From: Pseudomonas pisciculturae
Lineage (GTDB): Bacteria > Pseudomonadota > Gammaproteobacteria > Pseudomonadales > Pseudomonadaceae
Reading direction: 5' to 3'
DNA length: 64,000 bases
Assembly (NCBI RefSeq): GCF_015461805.1
Contig: NZ_JACVZE010000001.1
Coordinates: forward strand, 496,001-560,000
This document shows, piece by piece, positions 37,080 through 47,086 of this stretch. Positions within the stretch are counted from its first letter, which is position 1; the number at the start of each line of letters is the position of its first letter. The notes beneath the pieces were generated by a model. That model worked only from the letters and a program-made list of their open reading frames with translations. It was not told the DNA's origin and did not search any database. The position numbers and the translations under genes were made by a program.

Positions 37080-37712
37080 ATGAATAAAGTGCTGATCGTG
37101 GATGATCATCCCGTCATTCGTCTTGCTGTGCGTATGCTAATGGAGCGTCATGGTTATGAGGTCGTTGCCGAGACCGATAACGGTGTCGATGCGTTGCAAC
37201 TTGCACGGGAGCATATGCCGGACATTGTCATACTGGATATTGGGATTCCCAAACTTGATGGCCTGGAAGTTATTTGTCGGCTGTCATCCACTAAGCAGGC
37301 AGTGCCCTTCAAGGTGCTGGTGCTTACGTCCCAGGCCCCTGGCCACTTTTCCATGCGATGCATGCAGGCAGGGGCTGCCGGCTACGTATGCAAGCAACAG
37401 GACCTGACCGAGTTGCTGAGTGCAATCAAGGCCGTCTTGTCGGGCTACAGCTACTTCCCGAACCAAGCGTTGAACTCGGTACGCTCCACTATGGGCAATG
37501 CCAGCGAGGCCGATATGGTCGAGCGTCTGTCAGGTCGAGAAATGATGGTGTTACAGCAATTGGCTCGGGGCAGGACCAACAAGGAGATTGCCGACGGCAT
37601 GTTCCTCAGCAACAAGACCGTCAGTACCTATAAGACACGCCTGCTGCTCAAGCTCAATGCCCGCTCTCTCGTGGACCTGATCGAGTTGGCCCAGCGTAAC
37701 GGGTTGGTATAA
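37080..37712 (+). CDS. orphan LuxR-type response regulator (BvgA/RocA-like)
   Basis: 210 residues from the ATG at 37080. REC domain with Asp8, Asp9 and phospho-Asp53 (VILDIGIP) and a LuxR/NarL helix-turn-helix (LSGREMMVLQQLARGRTNKEIADGMFLSNKTVSTYKTRLLLKL). Such proteins are usually the partner of a hybrid kinase; none is encoded here. Sequence type is closest to BvgA/EvgA/RocA regulators, which in Pseudomonas often control fimbriae. The gene sits in an AT-rich pocket, perhaps acquired. Confidence 0.85.
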   Translation: MNKVLIVDDHPVIRLAVRMLMERHGYEVVAETDNGVDALQLAREHMPDIVILDIGIPKLDGLEVICRLSSTKQAVPFKVLVLTSQAPGHFSMRCMQAGAAGYVCKQQDLTELLSAIKAVLSGYSYFPNQALNSVRSTMGNASEADMVERLSGREMMVLQQLARGRTNKEIADGMFLSNKTVSTYKTRLLLKLNARSLVDLIELAQRNGLV

Positions 37713-37756
37713 AGGAGAGCGTTGCACGCCACATAGCCTGGTTCACCGGCAACAAA

Positions 37757-37777
37757 AAGCCTCCGTCAGGGAGGCTT
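37757..37777 (-). terminator. terminator between the LuxR regulator and the nth operon
   Basis: AAGCCTCC-GTCAG-GGAGGCTT; on the minus strand five T follow, so it mainly ends the leftward transcript of the 60-aa gene, but it may work both ways. Confidence 0.75.
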
Positions 37778-37797
37778 CCGGTCGTCGACTGCTCGAC

Positions 37798-37980
37798 TCA
37801 GAGGTCGAAGTCGTAATCGGCCAATCGTTTCTGCAGGCGTCGCTCTTCCAGAAGATTATCGATAGTGCGGCGTTTGCTCAGATTGGTCTTGGCAACCTCT
37901 GCCACAGGCGCTTCTGCCCCGTCATCGTCCGACTCGACGAGGTCGTCTTCCACATCCAATTGTTCTTTGCCAGTGCTCAT
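37798..37980 (-). CDS. PA3496-family small protein
   Basis: 60 residues from ATG 37980 (GGAG eight bases before). An acidic N-terminal half (DVEDDLVESDDD) is followed by a basic helix KRRTIDNLLEERRLQKRLADYDFDL, the conserved tail of the PA3496 family, annotated as putative envelope-integrity protein. The P. aeruginosa relative is also next to nth. Function is not established. Confidence 0.75.
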   Translation of the reverse strand: MSTGKEQLDVEDDLVESDDDGAEAPVAEVAKTNLSKRRTIDNLLEERRLQKRLADYDFDL

Positions 37981-38087
37981 AAGGTTCACTCCAGGCTAAG
38001 ACTGCCGTTGGCGCTCCTTATAACGATAATCCATGAGCGGGTAAAAAAGATTTTTTCAATCGATACATCAAAAAAACCAATGACCCC

Positions 38088-38726
38088 TCAATCGTCGGAG
38101 GTCTTCTCCTTGTATTCGCACAGGTCTTCGATGCGGCAGCTGCCGCAGCGCGGCTTGCGGGCCTGACACACATAGCGACCATGCAGTATCAGCCAGTGAT
38201 GAGAATCGAGCAGATACGGCTTGGGTACAAATTTCATCAATTGCTTTTCCACCTCAACCACGTTCTTCCCACGGGCGATGCCGGTGCGGTTGCTCACCCG
38301 AAAAATATGGGTGTCTACCGCCATCGTCAGTTGTCGAAATGCAGTGTTGAGTACCACGTTGGCGGTTTTGCGGCCTACGCCTGGCAGAGCCTCCAGGGCT
38401 TCACGCGTCTGCGGCACTTCGCTGTCATGCAGCTCTACCAACAGGCGGCACGTCTCGATGACGTTCTTGGCCTTGCTGTTGTACAAACCAATGGTCTTGA
38501 TGTATTCCGACAACCCCTCTACACCAAGCGCATAGATGGCTTCTGGCGTGTTGGCCACGGGGTACAGCTTTGCTGTGGCCTTGTTTACGCCCACGTCGGT
38601 GGACTGGGCTGACAGAATCACAGCAATCAGCAACTCGAACGGCGTTGAGTAGGCCAGCTCGGTCTTGGGCTCAGGGTTGTCTTCGTGAAACCTGTGGAAG
38701 ATTTCCAGGCGTTTCGCGGCGTTCAT
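38088..38726 (-). CDS. nth: endonuclease III
   Basis: 212 residues. Helix-hairpin-helix [12 protein letters not shown] with the catalytic Lys, the catalytic Asp in [12 protein letters not shown], and a C-terminal 4Fe-4S motif C-x6-C-x2-C-x5-C ([17 protein letters not shown]). A DNA glycosylase/AP lyase that removes oxidised pyrimidines. It overlaps the RnfB-like gene by four bases (ATGA). Confidence 0.96.
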   Translation of the reverse strand: MNAAKRLEIFHRFHEDNPEPKTELAYSTPFELLIAVILSAQSTDVGVNKATAKLYPVANTPEAIYALGVEGLSEYIKTIGLYNSKAKNVIETCRLLVELHDSEVPQTREALEALPGVGRKTANVVLNTAFRQLTMAVDTHIFRVSNRTGIARGKNVVEVEKQLMKFVPKPYLLDSHHWLILHGRYVCQARKPRCGSCRIEDLCEYKEKTSDD

Positions 38727-39895
38727 AGGGCTGATAGTTCCTTGCAGGCGTCCACCTGACGCTGTGCTTCTTCAAACTTGCGTTGAGCGGCATTCACTTC
38801 ATCCGCGCTGACCCCTGATTGGCGTTGCAGCTTGCTCACATCGGCGCGAGCGTAGGCCAGGGCGGTCTTCAGTTGTCGCAGTTGGCTGTCGATGGGCCGC
38901 TTTTGTACGCGCTGTAAATCCGGTAGCGGCTGCTCGGAGATGGCTTCAACAGCATGCAGGGCTTGGTCGGCATCTGCCAGCGCGGCGCTCAACGTTGCCA
39001 ATTGCTGTGGGGGCGCGTTCAGATCCTGAGCCTTTTTCAGTTCGGCGCGACGCAGGGCCAGTTGAATTTTTGCGCGCTTGAGCTCGGGGTCTTTGGTTGT
39101 CGTTGGCGTAGGTGGGTTGGTCGCTTCAACTGCGGCGAGTGTTTGCTCGGCGGCTTCGAACTGTTGTTGCAGGACGATCAGTTGCGACTGCTGCTCAAAG
39201 GTCGGGGGATGGCCGAACGCCTTTAACGATTTATGCAATTGGGCGCGGCTCATTGCAACGCTGATTTTGGCTTGCTTGATTGCCGAGTCGTTGGCCGCGT
39301 GATGGCCAGCTCGCTGTGGCACTTGCACAGGTGTCGAGCGCTTGGCGCGAGCAAGGCGTTCTGCCAGCTTGAGTTCTTCTTCCCGGAGCAAGCGTGCGTT
39401 ACGTTGTTCGAACCGTCTTCGAGCACGGTCACGCTTGAGGCTGCGCTCACGATGCTCGTGATCAGTGCGTGCAAGCCCGCCCACGATTGGCAGTACGGTC
39501 GTCAGCGGGCGCATTTCAATGCAGTCTACAGGGCAAGGCGCTACACACAGGTCGCAGCCGGTGCACTCATCAATGATCACGGTGTGCATCAGCTTGGCGG
39601 CGCCTACGATCGCATCCACCGGGCAGGCCTGAATGCATTTGGTGCAACCGATGCATTCAGCTTCACGAATATAGGCGACCTGTGCAGGGGCTTCGCCGCG
39701 GGTGATATCCAGCTCCAGCACCGGCACGCTCAGCAAATGTGCCAGGCCAGCGATAGTCTCCTGCCCACCCGGCGGGCATTTGTTGATGGCTTCGCCTTTG
39801 GCGATACCTTCGGCGTAAGGCTTGCAGCCAGGGTGCCCGCATTTGCCACATTGGGTCTGCGGCAGCAGCGCGTCGATACGTTGGATGAGGTTCAT
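38723..39895 (-). CDS. rsxB: orphan RnfB/RsxB-like ferredoxin with C-terminal repeat tail
   Basis: 390 residues, about twice the length of RnfB. Residues 1-130 carry three 4Fe-4S clusters: C16/C19/C24/C40 (RnfB-specific Fe4S domain), C81/C84/C87/C91 and C111/C114/C117/C121. The usual N-terminal membrane anchor is missing. Residues ~150-190 are highly basic, and three ~55-residue coiled-coil repeats follow (205-258, 271-319, 337-385; e.g. [17 protein letters not shown]). No other rnf gene is near, though P. aeruginosa has rnfABCDGE beside nth. Probably a remnant put to a new use as an electron carrier. Confidence 0.82.
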   Translation of the reverse strand: MNLIQRIDALLPQTQCGKCGHPGCKPYAEGIAKGEAINKCPPGGQETIAGLAHLLSVPVLELDITRGEAPAQVAYIREAECIGCTKCIQACPVDAIVGAAKLMHTVIIDECTGCDLCVAPCPVDCIEMRPLTTVLPIVGGLARTDHEHRERSLKRDRARRRFEQRNARLLREEELKLAERLARAKRSTPVQVPQRAGHHAANDSAIKQAKISVAMSRAQLHKSLKAFGHPPTFEQQSQLIVLQQQFEAAEQTLAAVEATNPPTPTTTKDPELKRAKIQLALRRAELKKAQDLNAPPQQLATLSAALADADQALHAVEAISEQPLPDLQRVQKRPIDSQLRQLKTALAYARADVSKLQRQSGVSADEVNAAQRKFEEAQRQVDACKELSAL

Positions 39896-39941
39896 GCTGG
39901 GATCATTGGCATGCCGATCGGTTAAGTAGACGGAGCCTGTT

Positions 39942-40073
39942 GTGGTGAGCGGGCTTGCCCCGCGCAGGGCTGCGAAGCGGCCTCAATAAGGCCGCCTCGA
40001 TTTGTCAGGCAAACCGTAGTGTCTGGTTTCAGGGCCGCTTCGCAGCCCAGCGCGGGGCAAGCCCGCTCACCAC
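39942..40073. repeat. REPIN (GTGGTGAGCGGGCTTGC class)
   Basis: Long inverted pair: GTGGTGAGCGGGCTTGCCCC, GGGCTGCGAAGCGGCC and their complements, around a spacer with ATTTGTCAGGCAAACC. A third REP class, between the RnfB-like gene and metG. A single unit of this class is at 50792. Confidence 0.9.
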
Positions 40074-40090
40074 ACCACAGACCTTGCAGC

Positions 40091-42142
40091 TTACTTGATA
40101 CGTTGGCCCGGTTTGGCGCCGCTGTCAGGGCTCAGCAGGTAGATCTCTTCGCCGCCAGGGCCGGCCGCCATCACCATGCCTTCAGAGATGCCGAACTTCA
40201 TTTTCCGTGGCTTGAGGTTGGCGATCATCATGGTCAGGCGACCATCGAGCTTGGACGGGTCCGGATAAGCGCTCTTGATGCCCGAGAACACGTTGCGTTG
40301 CTCGTCACCGATATCCAGTGTCAGGCGCAGCAGCTTGTCGGCGCCTTCCACGGCTTCGGCCTTGATGATCAGTGCAACGCGCAGGTCCACGGCAGCAAAG
40401 GCATCGAAGTCGATTTCCGGGGAAAGCGGGTCCTTGGCCAACTCGCCATTGCCTGCCGGTTTCGATGTGCCGGTGTCGGTCTGGCTGGCGACCAGGTCTT
40501 CTTTCGAAGCGTCGGTCATGGCCTGCACTTTGACAGGGTCGATACGGGTCATCAGCGGCTTGAATTCATTCAGCTGATGGTTGCTGAGCAAGGTGGTGTG
40601 GTCATTCCAGGTCAGCGGCGCAACGTTGAGGAACGCCTCGGCATCGGCGGCCAGCAGTGGCAACACTGGCTTGAGGAAGATCACCAACTGGCGGAACAGG
40701 TTGACGCCCGTGGCGCAGATCGCCTGGACCTCAGCCTGCTTGCCTTCCTGCTTGTTCAGCGACCACGGTGCCTTGTCGGCGATCCAGGCATTGGCACGGT
40801 CGGCCAGGCCCATGATCTCGCGCATGGCGCGAGCAAAGTCGCGGGCTTCATAGGCGTCGGCGATGCTTGGCGCGGCTGCCAGGAAGGCGTCGGTCAGCTC
40901 CGGCGCGGCATTTTCGGCCACCAGTACACCGGCATTGCCCTTGTTGATAAAACCGGCGCAACGGCTGGCGATGTTGACGACTTTGCCCACCAGGTCCGAG
41001 TTGACCTTCTGTACGAAGTCTTCCAGGTTAAGGTCCAGGTCGTCGACGCCACGGCCCAGCTTGGAGGCGTAGTAGTAGCGCAGGTATTCCGGCGACAGGT
41101 GGTCCAGGTACGTGCGTGCCTTGATAAAGGTGCCGCGGGACTTGGACATCTTCTGGCCGTTGACCGTCAGGTAGCCGTGCACGGCAATGCCGGTCGGCTT
41201 GCGGTAGCCTGAGCCTTCAAGCATCGCTGGCCAGAACAGGGCGTGGAAGTTGACGATGTCCTTGCCGATGAAGTGGTACAGCTCGGCCGTGGAGTCTTTG
41301 TTCCAGAACGCGTCGAAGTCCAGTTCCGGCGTGCGATCGCACAGGTTCTTGAAGCTGGCCATGTAGCCGATAGGGGCATCCAGCCATACGTAGAAGTACT
41401 TGCCTGGCTCGCCTGGAATTTCGAAGCCGAAGTAGGGCGCATCGCGGGAGATGTCCCACTGTTGCAAGCCGGCATCCAGCCACTCGGCGATCTTGTTGGC
41501 CACGGCGTCTTGCAGGGTGCCGCTGCGCGTCCAGGTTTGCAGCATCTGCTGGAAGTCCGGGAGCTTGAAGAAGAAGTGCTGGGAGTCCTTGAGCACCGGA
41601 GTGGCGCCGGAGATTGCCGACTTCGGGTCTTTCAAGTCAGTGGGTGCGTAGGTCGCACCGCATTTTTCGCAGTTGTCGCCGTACTGGTCTTCGGTGCCGC
41701 ATTTCGGGCAGGTGCCCTTGATGAAGCGGTCGGCCAGGAACATTTTCTTTTCCGGGTCGAAGTACTGGGTGATCGAACGCTGGTCGATGTGCCCGGCGTC
41801 CTTCAACCGCAGGTAGATCTGGCTCGACAACTCGCGGTTTTCTTCGGCGTGGGTCGAATGGAAATTGTCGAAGTCCACCAGGAACTCGGCAAAGTCGGCG
41901 CTGTGTTCAGCCTGCACATTGGCGATCAGTTGTTCCGGGGTGATGCCTTCCTTTTCGGCGCGCAACATGATGGCCGAGCCGTGGGCGTCGTCCGCGCAGA
42001 CATAAATGCATTGATTGCCGCGATGCTTCTGGAAGCGCACCCACATATCGGTCTGGATGTACTCAAGCATATGGCCAAGATGGATGGAACCATTGGCATA
42101 GGGCAGGGCGCTGGTGACGAGGATCTTGCGTGGCTCGGACAT
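40091..42142 (-). CDS. metG: methionyl-tRNA synthetase
   Basis: 683 residues. HLGH (HIGH-type) in [11 protein letters not shown], zinc knuckles [23 protein letters not shown] in [11 protein letters not shown], and a C-terminal tRNA-binding (EMAP-like) domain from ~570 ([20 protein letters not shown]). Cytoplasmic; charges initiator and elongator tRNA-Met. Divergent from apbC. Confidence 0.97.
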   Translation of the reverse strand: MSEPRKILVTSALPYANGSIHLGHMLEYIQTDMWVRFQKHRGNQCIYVCADDAHGSAIMLRAEKEGITPEQLIANVQAEHSADFAEFLVDFDNFHSTHAEENRELSSQIYLRLKDAGHIDQRSITQYFDPEKKMFLADRFIKGTCPKCGTEDQYGDNCEKCGATYAPTDLKDPKSAISGATPVLKDSQHFFFKLPDFQQMLQTWTRSGTLQDAVANKIAEWLDAGLQQWDISRDAPYFGFEIPGEPGKYFYVWLDAPIGYMASFKNLCDRTPELDFDAFWNKDSTAELYHFIGKDIVNFHALFWPAMLEGSGYRKPTGIAVHGYLTVNGQKMSKSRGTFIKARTYLDHLSPEYLRYYYASKLGRGVDDLDLNLEDFVQKVNSDLVGKVVNIASRCAGFINKGNAGVLVAENAAPELTDAFLAAAPSIADAYEARDFARAMREIMGLADRANAWIADKAPWSLNKQEGKQAEVQAICATGVNLFRQLVIFLKPVLPLLAADAEAFLNVAPLTWNDHTTLLSNHQLNEFKPLMTRIDPVKVQAMTDASKEDLVASQTDTGTSKPAGNGELAKDPLSPEIDFDAFAAVDLRVALIIKAEAVEGADKLLRLTLDIGDEQRNVFSGIKSAYPDPSKLDGRLTMMIANLKPRKMKFGISEGMVMAAGPGGEEIYLLSPDSGAKPGQRIK

Positions 42143-42314
42143 GGGGCTCGGCTACTTGATGAAACGGAGGTCGGCCACTATAAAGCGCCGGCAAATATAT
42201 TTCACCCCGTGGCGTTGTTTCAGCATCTTCCTCTCCTGCGAAAGCATGCCGTTGGCCGGCTGGAACGGTTAGGATAGCCGCCTGTTTCAGTCAGTCTTTT
42301 TTCGGGAGTAGCCC

Positions 42315-43409
42315 ATGAGCGCCGTCAATCGCGCAGCGGTGGAAGCCGTTCTTCGCCAGTACACCGACCCCTATTTGAACCAGGACCCGGTCAGTGCCGG
42401 CTGTGTACGTGCCATCGAGGTCCAGGGTGACCAGGTGTCGGTCCAGCTGGAGCTGGGCTATGCCGCAGGTCTGTTCAAGAGTGGTTGGGCGCAAATGCTA
42501 CAAATGGCCATCGAAGGCCTGGACGGCGTGCGTTCGGCCAAGGTCGATATCCAGTGCGTGATTGCCCCGCACAAGGCACAGGCACAGATCCCTGGCCTGG
42601 CCAACGTCAAGAACGTGGTCGCCGTGGCGTCCGGCAAGGGCGGCGTGGGTAAGTCCACTACCGCTGCCAACCTGGCCCTGGCGCTGGCCCGTGAAGGTGC
42701 GCGCGTCGGCATTCTCGACGCCGATATCTACGGCCCGAGCCAAGGGGTGATGTTTGGCATCGCTGAAGGCACGCGACCGAAGGTGAAGGATCAGAAGTGG
42801 TTCGTACCCATCGAGTCTCACGGCGTGGAAGTCATGTCCATGGCCTTCCTGACCGATGACAACACGCCAATGGTCTGGCGCGGCCCGATGGTCTCCGGGG
42901 CCCTGTTGCAGTTGGTCACGCAGACCGCCTGGGGCGACCTGGACTACCTGGTGATCGACATGCCGCCAGGCACCGGCGATATCCAATTGACCCTGGCGCA
43001 GAAAGTCCCGGTGGCCGGCTCGGTGATTGTCACCACGCCTCAAGACCTGGCGCTACTCGACGCGAAAAAAGGCGTGGAGATGTTCCGCAAGGTCAATATC
43101 CCGGTGCTGGGCGTCGTGGAAAACATGGCGGTGCACATCTGCTCCAACTGCGGCCACGCCGAGCACCTGTTCGGGGAGGGCGGTGGTGAAAAGCTCGCGA
43201 CTCAATACGGTGTTGAATTATTGGCCTCGCTGCCGCTGTCGATGCTGATCCGCGAGCAAGCTGACGGTGGTAAACCGACGGTTATTGCCGAGCCGGACAG
43301 TCAGATTGCCATGATTTATCAGGAGCTGGCTCGGCATGTGGGCGCGCGGATTGTCCTGCAAGAAGCCACTGCGCCAGCGATGCCGACCATCACTGTGAGC
43401 GACGACTAA
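42315..43409 (+). CDS. apbC: Fe-S cluster carrier ATPase ApbC (Mrp)
   Basis: 364 residues: N-terminal DUF59/MIP18-like domain (about 1-90), then the deviant Walker A GKGGVGKST and P-loop ATPase, with C-x2-C (HICSNCGH) for a bridging 4Fe-4S cluster. It carries clusters to apoproteins. GGGAG precedes ATG 42315. It ends at a hairpin that overlaps the GacA box of rsmZ. Confidence 0.95.
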   Translation: MSAVNRAAVEAVLRQYTDPYLNQDPVSAGCVRAIEVQGDQVSVQLELGYAAGLFKSGWAQMLQMAIEGLDGVRSAKVDIQCVIAPHKAQAQIPGLANVKNVVAVASGKGGVGKSTTAANLALALAREGARVGILDADIYGPSQGVMFGIAEGTRPKVKDQKWFVPIESHGVEVMSMAFLTDDNTPMVWRGPMVSGALLQLVTQTAWGDLDYLVIDMPPGTGDIQLTLAQKVPVAGSVIVTTPQDLALLDAKKGVEMFRKVNIPVLGVVENMAVHICSNCGHAEHLFGEGGGEKLATQYGVELLASLPLSMLIREQADGGKPTVIAEPDSQIAMIYQELARHVGARIVLQEATAPAMPTITVSDD

Positions 43410-43449
43410 GTAAGAAAAGCTGCTGGTTACGCTTATTCGCAATTGCTGG

Positions 43450-43467
43450 TGTAAGCATTCACTTACT
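43450..43467 (+). promoter_or_regulatory. GacA upstream activating site of rsmZ
   Basis: TGTAAGCATTCACTTACT matches the GacA box TGTAAG-N6-CTTACA with one mismatch. It lies 190 bases upstream of the rsmZ start, the distance known for rsm RNA genes of fluorescent pseudomonads. Confidence 0.85.
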
Positions 43468-43488
43468 TTCCCGTAAGTGAATGGTTTT
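43457..43488 (+). terminator. apbC terminator, interleaved with the GacA box
   Basis: ATTCACTTAC-TTTCCC-GTAAGTGAAT, a perfect 10-bp stem, then GG and six T. Its left arm shares bases with the CTTAC half of the GacA box. Confidence 0.8.
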
Positions 43489-43603
43489 TTCAGCCTGCGT
43501 GGGCCGCTCGAAAGCGCGAGAGTGTTTTCTATCTGGTTGAAATATAACAAATATTTTTAGTTGCTTCAGATGCTCGGCCTGTCAGCGTTCAAGTCGCATC
43601 CCG

Positions 43604-43631
43604 TTGAACATCTTTTGGAACTCTCTAAGAT
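43604..43631 (+). promoter_or_regulatory. core promoter of rsmZ
   Basis: TTGAAC (43604-43609), 16 bases, TAAGAT (43626-43631), eight bases before the inferred RNA start. A weak sigma70 promoter, as expected for one needing GacA. Confidence 0.6.
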
Positions 43632-43639
43632 CAGCCCTG

Positions 43640-43773
43640 TGTCCACGGATTGACACAGCCATCACGGAACGATGGTTTGAAGGAATATCGCAGGATGCGA
43701 TTCATCAGGATGATGAAAAGGAATACAGGGACTAGGGAAAAAATGTGGGCGGGTCATACCGCCCCTTTTTTTT
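43640..43773 (+). ncRNA. rsmZ: small regulatory RNA RsmZ
   Basis: About 134 nt. It begins TGTCCACGGATTGACACAGC, close to known RsmZ 5' ends, and carries GGA motifs at 43647, 43666, 43682, 43693, 43708 and 43720 plus AGGGA at 43733, several in hairpin loops (e.g. ATCGCAGGATGCGAT, CATCAGGATGATG). It ends in GGGCGG-GTCATA-CCGCCC and eight T. RsmZ sequesters RsmA/RsmE and so relieves repression of secondary metabolism and exoproduct mRNAs. Its place next to fdxA is conserved in Pseudomonas, though rpoS, the usual other neighbour, is absent here. Confidence 0.92.
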
Positions 43774-43809
43774 GCCTGCAGGAAAGTAAAACGCACCATC
43801 CAGAAACGC

Positions 43810-43834
43810 AAAAAGGCCCGCAAGGGGCCTTTTT
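43810..43834 (-). terminator. terminator after fdxA
   Basis: AAAAAGGCCC-GCAAG-GGGCCTTTTT; 10-bp stem with U-runs on both sides, 15 bases past the fdxA stop, also facing the end of rsmZ. Confidence 0.85.
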
Positions 43835-43848
43835 GGATGGCGACGCTA

Positions 43849-44172
43849 TCAGCGTTCGAGGTCTGCAATCTTACCTTTTTTGCCATCCCATTCCGCTGCC
43901 TCGGGCATCGGATCTTTACGCTCAGTGATGTTCGGCCAGATTTCCGCCAGCTCGACGTTCAACTGAATAAATTCCTGCATCTCTGCCGGGACTTCATCCT
44001 CGGAGAAAATGGCGACGGCCGGGCATTCTGGCTCACACAGGGCGCAGTCGATGCACTCATCCGGGTGAATGACCAGGAAGTTCGGGCCTTCGTAGAAGCA
44101 GTCCACCGGACATACTTCCACGCAGTCGGTGTACTTGCACTTGATGCAGTTGTCGGTGACGACGAAGGTCAT
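43849..44172 (-). CDS. fdxA: 7Fe ferredoxin FdxA
   Basis: 107 residues. Cluster ligands in [18 protein letters not shown] and [12 protein letters not shown], the 3Fe-4S/4Fe-4S arrangement of Azotobacter-type ferredoxin I. Small soluble electron carrier. Located between rsmZ and mutS as in other pseudomonads. Confidence 0.95.
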   Translation of the reverse strand: MTFVVTDNCIKCKYTDCVEVCPVDCFYEGPNFLVIHPDECIDCALCEPECPAVAIFSEDEVPAEMQEFIQLNVELAEIWPNITERKDPMPEAAEWDGKKGKIADLER

Positions 44173-44314
44173 TTCTAATTCTCTCCTCAGGCGGCGGCAG
44201 CGAAACCCTTTGTGGCAGGGCTCGCGAGGTTCGGGAGCGATAGTCTGCAGGCCAGGCTAAAAGCCAGCAGCATCCCAAACCGCGCGAGAGTCTACCAGTT
44301 TGCAAGGCTGAGCG

Positions 44315-46906
44315 TTATATCCGAACCTTCAGTGCATATAACATTTCGAGCGCTTTGCGCGGCGTCATGTCGTCCAGGTCAAGCTTCGCCAACGCCTCCA
44401 GCACCGGGTGGGGCAGGCTGGCGAACATGTCGCTTTGGTGCGGCGCAGCCGGTTTGCTTGAGGCTTTGGCAGGGCTGGCAACCACGGTTTCGTGGGGTAA
44501 GGCCGTGGTTTCCAGGCGGCTGAGGTGCTCGCGGGCGCGGGCGATGACTTCGCTCGGCACGCCAGCCAGTTGAGCCACGGCCAAACCGTAGCTCTGGCTG
44601 GCCGGCCCAGGCAGCACGTGGTGCAGGAACACAATGCGCTCGTTGTGCTCGGTGGCATTGAGATGCACGTTGGCCACCAGCGGCTCGCTTTCCGGCAGTA
44701 CAGTCAATTCGAAATAGTGGGTTGCAAACAGCGTATAGGCGCGCAGGTGGGCCAAACGCTCGGCAGCCGCCCATGCCAGCGACAGGCCGTCGAAGGTGCT
44801 GGTGCCGCGACCCACTTCGTCCATCAGCACCAGGCTGCGCTCGGTGGCGTTGTGCAGGATGTTGGCGGTTTCGCTCATTTCCACCATAAAGGTCGAACGG
44901 CCACCGGCCAGGTCATCGCTGGAACCGATCCGGGTGAAAATGCGATCCACCAGCGATAGCTCGCAACTGGCCGCCGGTACAAAGCTACCGATATGGGCCA
45001 GCAGCACGATCAACGCCGTCTGGCGCATGTAGGTGGATTTACCGCCCATGTTCGGGCCGGTGATCACCAGCATGCGGGTATCGTCGTCCAGCGAGAGGTC
45101 GTTGGCGACGAATGGCGTCGTCAATACCTGCTCCACCACGGGGTGGCGCCCCTGCACGATGCGCATGCACGGCTCGCTCACAAAACGCGGGCAGTTCAGG
45201 TCAAGGTTCAGCGCACGTTCGGCGAGGTTGCTCAGCACATCCAGCTCTGCCAAGGCGGCAGCAGTGTCTTGCAGCGGCGCCAGTTGGCTGATCAGGTCTT
45301 CCAGCAGGGCCTCATAGAGCATCTTTTCCCGGGCCAGGGCGCGGCTCTTGGCCGACAACGCCTTGTCTTCGAACTCTTTTAGCTCTGGGGTGATAAAGCG
45401 CTCGGCGCCCTTGAGGGTCTGGCGGCGCTGGTAGTCGATAGGTGCCGACTCGGCTTGCTTGCTGGGCAGCTCGATAAAGTAGCCATGTACGCGGTTGTAG
45501 CCGACCTTCAGGTTGGCCAGGCCGGTACGGGCTTTTTCGCGGGCTTCCAGGTCAATCAGGAACTGCCCGGCGTTTTCGCTCAGGGATTGCAACTCGTCCA
45601 GTTCGCTGTCGTAACCGGTCTTCAGCACGCCGCCATCACGGATGATGGCGGGCGGGTTGTCGATGATGGCTTTTTCCAACAGCGCGGCCAGTTCCGGGTA
45701 GGTGCTGGCGATCACAGCGAGTTGTTGCAGGTGCGGTGTTTCCAGATCGGTCAACGCGGCTTGCAGCTGCGGCAGGGCACTGAGGGCATCGCGCAGGCGC
45801 GCCAGGTCGCGAGGCCGCGCATTACGCAGGCCGATCCGCGCCAGGATGCGCTCGATATCGCCGATTTCCTTCAACTGCGGCTGCAGCTTTTCAAAGCGAT
45901 AACCGTCCAGCAAGCAGGTAATAGACGTCTGACGGGCTTGCAGCACGCTCAAATCCCGCAGCGGGCGGTTTAGCCAGCGGGTCAGCAGGCGGCTGCCCAT
46001 GGCGGTCTGGCAGCGGTCGACCACCGATTGCAAGGTGTTATCGCGCCCACCGGCCAGGTTGGTGTCCAGCTCCAGGTTGCGACGGCTGGCGCCATCGAGC
46101 ACCACGGTGTCGTCCAGGCGCTCATGCCGCAGGCTGCGCAAGTGCGGCAGGGCGGTGCGCTGGGTTTCCTTGGCATAGCTGAGCAGGCAACCGGCGGCGC
46201 CGATGGCCAGGGTCAGGGTTTCGCAGCCGAAGCCTTTCAGGTCTTGCACGGAGAACTGCTGGCACAGACTTTTCAGCGCCGAGTCACGCTCGAAATCCCA
46301 CGGCGCGCGACGTTTGGTCCCACGACGTTTTTCTGCTGGCAGGTCTTTTGGCCAATCATCCGGTATCAACAGTTCCACCGGATTGATGCGCTCAAGTTCG
46401 GCCAGCAGGTTTTCCCAGCCCTTGATCTCCAGCACACTGAAGTTACCGCTGGTGATGTCCAGCACCGACAGCCCGAACAGGCGCTCGTCGCCCAACACCG
46501 CTGCAATCAGGTTATCGCGACGCTCATCCAGCAGTGCCTCATCACTCACCGTGCCCGGCGTGATAATGCGCACTACCTGCCGCTCAACCGGCCCCTTACT
46601 GGTGGCCGGGTCGCCGATCTGCTCGCAGATCACCACCGACTCGCCCAGCTTCACCAGCTTGACCAGGTAACCTTCCAACGAATGGTAAGGAATGCCACAC
46701 ATCGGGATCGACTGCCCCGCCGACTGGCCGCGTGCGGTCAGGGTGATGTCCAGCAGTTTGGCGGCCTTCTTCGCGTCTTCGTAGAAGATCTCGTAGAAGT
46801 CGCCCATGCGATAGAACATCAACTGGTCAGGGTGCTGGTTTTTCAAGCGCCAGTACTGCTGCATCATCGGGGTGTGGGAGGACAGATCGGAAGTGTTTTT
46901 ACTCAT
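44315..46906 (-). CDS. mutS: DNA mismatch repair protein MutS
   Basis: 863 residues from ATG 46906, chosen because homology starts at [11 protein letters not shown]; the ribosome-binding site is weak and the open frame runs 29 codons further. Mismatch-reading motif [12 protein letters not shown] (Phe-x-Glu), Walker [11 protein letters not shown], Walker [13 protein letters not shown], and a C-terminal extension ending in MLYALKVRI. It recognises mismatches and recruits MutL. Confidence 0.96.
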   Translation of the reverse strand: MSKNTSDLSSHTPMMQQYWRLKNQHPDQLMFYRMGDFYEIFYEDAKKAAKLLDITLTARGQSAGQSIPMCGIPYHSLEGYLVKLVKLGESVVICEQIGDPATSKGPVERQVVRIITPGTVSDEALLDERRDNLIAAVLGDERLFGLSVLDITSGNFSVLEIKGWENLLAELERINPVELLIPDDWPKDLPAEKRRGTKRRAPWDFERDSALKSLCQQFSVQDLKGFGCETLTLAIGAAGCLLSYAKETQRTALPHLRSLRHERLDDTVVLDGASRRNLELDTNLAGGRDNTLQSVVDRCQTAMGSRLLTRWLNRPLRDLSVLQARQTSITCLLDGYRFEKLQPQLKEIGDIERILARIGLRNARPRDLARLRDALSALPQLQAALTDLETPHLQQLAVIASTYPELAALLEKAIIDNPPAIIRDGGVLKTGYDSELDELQSLSENAGQFLIDLEAREKARTGLANLKVGYNRVHGYFIELPSKQAESAPIDYQRRQTLKGAERFITPELKEFEDKALSAKSRALAREKMLYEALLEDLISQLAPLQDTAAALAELDVLSNLAERALNLDLNCPRFVSEPCMRIVQGRHPVVEQVLTTPFVANDLSLDDDTRMLVITGPNMGGKSTYMRQTALIVLLAHIGSFVPAASCELSLVDRIFTRIGSSDDLAGGRSTFMVEMSETANILHNATERSLVLMDEVGRGTSTFDGLSLAWAAAERLAHLRAYTLFATHYFELTVLPESEPLVANVHLNATEHNERIVFLHHVLPGPASQSYGLAVAQLAGVPSEVIARAREHLSRLETTALPHETVVASPAKASSKPAAPHQSDMFASLPHPVLEALAKLDLDDMTPRKALEMLYALKVRI

Positions 46907-47045
46907 CAGATAGTTAGCAAATTCGTTGAAAGGAGTGGGGCAAAGGTGGGGCACTTGGCCCTGCTGATTTTGCGATGGCGGCAAGGTTAACACGCAAGCT
47001 CAGCCATTCGCAGGCCCGGAAAAATGCGGCCGCGATGCATAATTC

Positions 47046-47059
47046 ATGCAATTTGGCAT
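47046..47059 (+). promoter_or_regulatory. possible autoregulatory operator of the PrtR-like gene
   Basis: ATGCA-ATTT-GGCAT, a 5-4-5 inverted repeat with one mismatch to the three sites found before the holin, 28 bases before the ATG at 47087. Confidence 0.45.
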
Positions 47060-47086
47060 TTGCCAAGCTCTACAGCCCGCGTCACT

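Noticed and set aside
43650..43928. Plus-strand protein frame across rsmZ and the fdxA end
   Set aside because: It runs through the rsmZ terminator and the fdxA coding strand; the RNA gene explains the sequence.
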